Part shown: positions 4,996-6,211 of the stretch, piece by piece | Layout: each line of letters begins with the position of its first letter | Position numbering within the stretch: the stretch's first letter is position 1 | Assembly (NCBI GenBank): GCA_019308645.1 | Contig: JAFDHR010000244.1 | Span: forward strand, 1 to 6,211 | Reading direction: 5' to 3' | DNA from: Deltaproteobacteria bacterium | GTDB taxonomy: Bacteria > Desulfobacterota > DSM-4660 > Desulfatiglandales > B25-G16 | Length of the DNA stretch: 6,211 nt | Translations under genes and position numbers: made by a program | The notes under the pieces: model-generated | Database searches by the model: none | Seen by the model: the letters and a program-made list of their open reading frames with translations, nothing else | Told to the model about the DNA's origin: nothing

Positions 4996-6205
4996 TACCC
5001 AGACCAAAGGCTTCATGCAAGGCCCTTGTCGCAAGTTCGGTATATTTTTCTTCTATAATACAGGAAATTTTTATCTCAGAGGTGCTGATCATGCTTATAT
5101 TGATATTTTCCTTTGATAGGATTTCAAACATCTTGGTGGCAACCCCAGCATGATTTCTCATACCCAGTCCAACAATAGATACCTTGGAAATATTTTGATC
5201 TCCGAGCACCTTCTTTGCCCCTATTTCTCGGGCAATTCCTTTTAGCAATTTCATGGTCTCCTGAAAATCTGTTTTGGTGACTGTAAATGTGAGATCCGTT
5301 AGACCCTCAACACTGGTATTCTGGACAATCATATCCACCACTACCCCGGCCTTGAAAACAGGATCAAATATTTTAAAAGCAATTCCAGGCCTATCAGGCA
5401 CCTTGGTTATTGTAATTCTGGCCTCATTTTTATCATAGACAACACCAGATACCATTACCTTTTCCATCTCCTTACTTTCTGCTACCACCATTGTTCCCTC
5501 ACTCCTCATAAAAGATGATCTAACATGCAGCGGCACATTAAATTTTTTAGCAAATTCAACTGATCGTATATCTAAAACTTTGGCCCCTAAACTGGCAAAC
5601 TCTAACATTTCTTCATAGGATATTCTCTCCAGTTTTTTAGCATGGGTGCAGATATTTGGATCGGCTGAGAATACACCTTCAACATCTGTAAAAATCTCAC
5701 ATAGGTCTGCCTTTAGTGCTGCTGCCAGAGCTACTGCAGTAGTGTCTGATCCCCCTCTCCCTAAGGTGGTAATATTTTTTCTTTCATCGATTCCCTGGAA
5801 ACCTGCTACAGCTATAATTCTGTTTTCATCTAACTCCCTTAGGATCCGATCAGTTTCAACCTTCCTGATCCTTGCCTTACCGTATATTTGGTCCGTATGG
5901 ATGGCTGTCTGGAAGCCAAGAAGGGAACGACAATCATAGCCCATGGACTTTACTGACATAGCAAACAAGGATACGCTCACTTGTTCACCTGTTGCCATCA
6001 AAACATCTAATTCTCTTGTATCAGGGGTATCCGTTATCTCTTTAGAAAGCCTGATCAAGGCATCTGTCTGTCCGGCCATTGCCGAGAGAACCACCACAAG
6101 CCTGTCCCCTTTTTTACAATATTCGATTACCCTCTCAGCAACCTTTTTTATCTTTTCAATGCTACCAACGGAGGTGCCGCCGTACTTTTGTACTATTAAT
6201 GCCAT
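4976..6205 (-). CDS. lysC: Aspartokinase
   Basis: Aspartokinase phosphorylates L-aspartate with ATP, the first committed step to lysine, threonine, methionine and diaminopimelate. The 409-residue product is full length for the monofunctional, two-ACT-domain class. The catalytic domain shows KYGGTSVG (7-14), SAMAGQTD, MATGEQVSVSL (70-80), GFQGID, the TTLGRGGSDTTA loop (146-157), FTDVEGVFSADP (172-183) and the ASLGAKVLD segment. Two ACT domains follow: about 262-335 (ITKVPDRPGIAFKIF, IVQNTS) and about 341-405 (VSIVGLGMRNHAGVATKMF, MISTSEIKIS). The latter motif lines the lysine/threonine site in characterised relatives, so end-product feedback inhibition is expected. There is no homoserine dehydrogenase fusion. 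The ATG at 6205 begins the family's MALIVQKYGG; only six bases lie upstream, so its SD and promoter are outside the window. The 3' end overlaps the SLBB-HhH gene, pointing to co-transcription and translational coupling. Confidence 0.97.
   Translation of the reverse strand: MALIVQKYGGTSVGSIEKIKKVAERVIEYCKKGDRLVVVLSAMAGQTDALIRLSKEITDTPDTRELDVLMATGEQVSVSLFAMSVKSMGYDCRSLLGFQTAIHTDQIYGKARIRKVETDRILRELDENRIIAVAGFQGIDERKNITTLGRGGSDTTAVALAAALKADLCEIFTDVEGVFSADPNICTHAKKLERISYEEMLEFASLGAKVLDIRSVEFAKKFNVPLHVRSSFMRSEGTMVVAESKEMEKVMVSGVVYDKNEARITITKVPDRPGIAFKIFDPVFKAGVVVDMIVQNTSVEGLTDLTFTVTKTDFQETMKLLKGIAREIGAKKVLGDQNISKVSIVGLGMRNHAGVATKMFEILSKENINISMISTSEIKISCIIEEKYTELATRALHEAFGLGNENEKK
5465..5473 (-). 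promoter_or_regulatory. Possible internal start for an ACT-only aspartokinase subunit
   Basis: Inside lysC the minus strand reads AAGGAG (5473-5468) directly followed by an in-frame ATG at Met247 and, 12 bases after AAGGAG, another at Met251. Bacillus subtilis lysC is known to make a separate beta subunit of the ACT region from an internal in-frame start at a very similar place; here Met247 would give 163 residues. The spacing is poor for both ATGs (0 and 12 bases), so the resemblance may be chance. Confidence 0.25.
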
Positions 6206-6211
6206 TTTTTT

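Overview
The window is a bacterial chromosomal segment with every recognisable gene on the minus strand. The AT-rich coding sequence, the three protein families and their grouping (aspartokinase, a ComEA-like SLBB/helix-hairpin-helix protein, and a CHASE2 serine/threonine kinase, followed by tsaD) suggest a Gram-negative bacterium of deltaproteobacterial (Desulfobacterota-like) type. That assignment is inferred from gene style only; no species marker is present.

Layout in the direction of transcription (right to left): lysC (aspartokinase, 6205-4976) is complete, but its ribosome binding site lies beyond the right edge. It overlaps a short membrane-anchored SLBB-HhH protein gene (4995-4432). 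After 17 bases, which hold a good Shine-Dalgarno site, comes a large CHASE2-TM-TPR-kinase gene (4414-1871). These three look like one transcription unit. A 386-base region (1799-1414, counted from the ancestral kinase stop) has no gene but holds an imperfect hairpin element and a GC-rich tract. Next is tsaD (1413-388), the tRNA t6A synthesis enzyme. The last 387 bases hold GC-rich palindromic and G-quadruplex-prone DNA, then a near-consensus sigma-70 promoter and a strong Shine-Dalgarno site, both on the minus strand, for a gene starting just beyond the left edge.

The most notable observations are two perfect tandem duplications at gene borders. A 41-bp duplication at the 3' end of the kinase gene shifts the frame after residue 837. 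It replaces a 20-residue basic helical tail with 10 unrelated residues and leaves the old coding tail stranded downstream. A 14-bp duplication across the tsaD start codon creates a five-codon leader ORF (MIILI, stop) whose TGA overlaps the tsaD ATG. Both are read directly from the sequence. Whether they are biological or assembly artefacts must be tested.

Functionally, lysC feeds lysine/threonine/methionine (and possibly diaminopimelate) synthesis, and tsaD is a universal tRNA-modification gene. The SLBB-HhH protein and the CHASE2 kinase are both predicted envelope proteins with extracytoplasmic domains. Their tight spacing makes a shared role in sensing at the envelope, or in DNA or polysaccharide handling there, plausible but unproven. 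I see no mobile element, CRISPR array, rRNA or intact tRNA.
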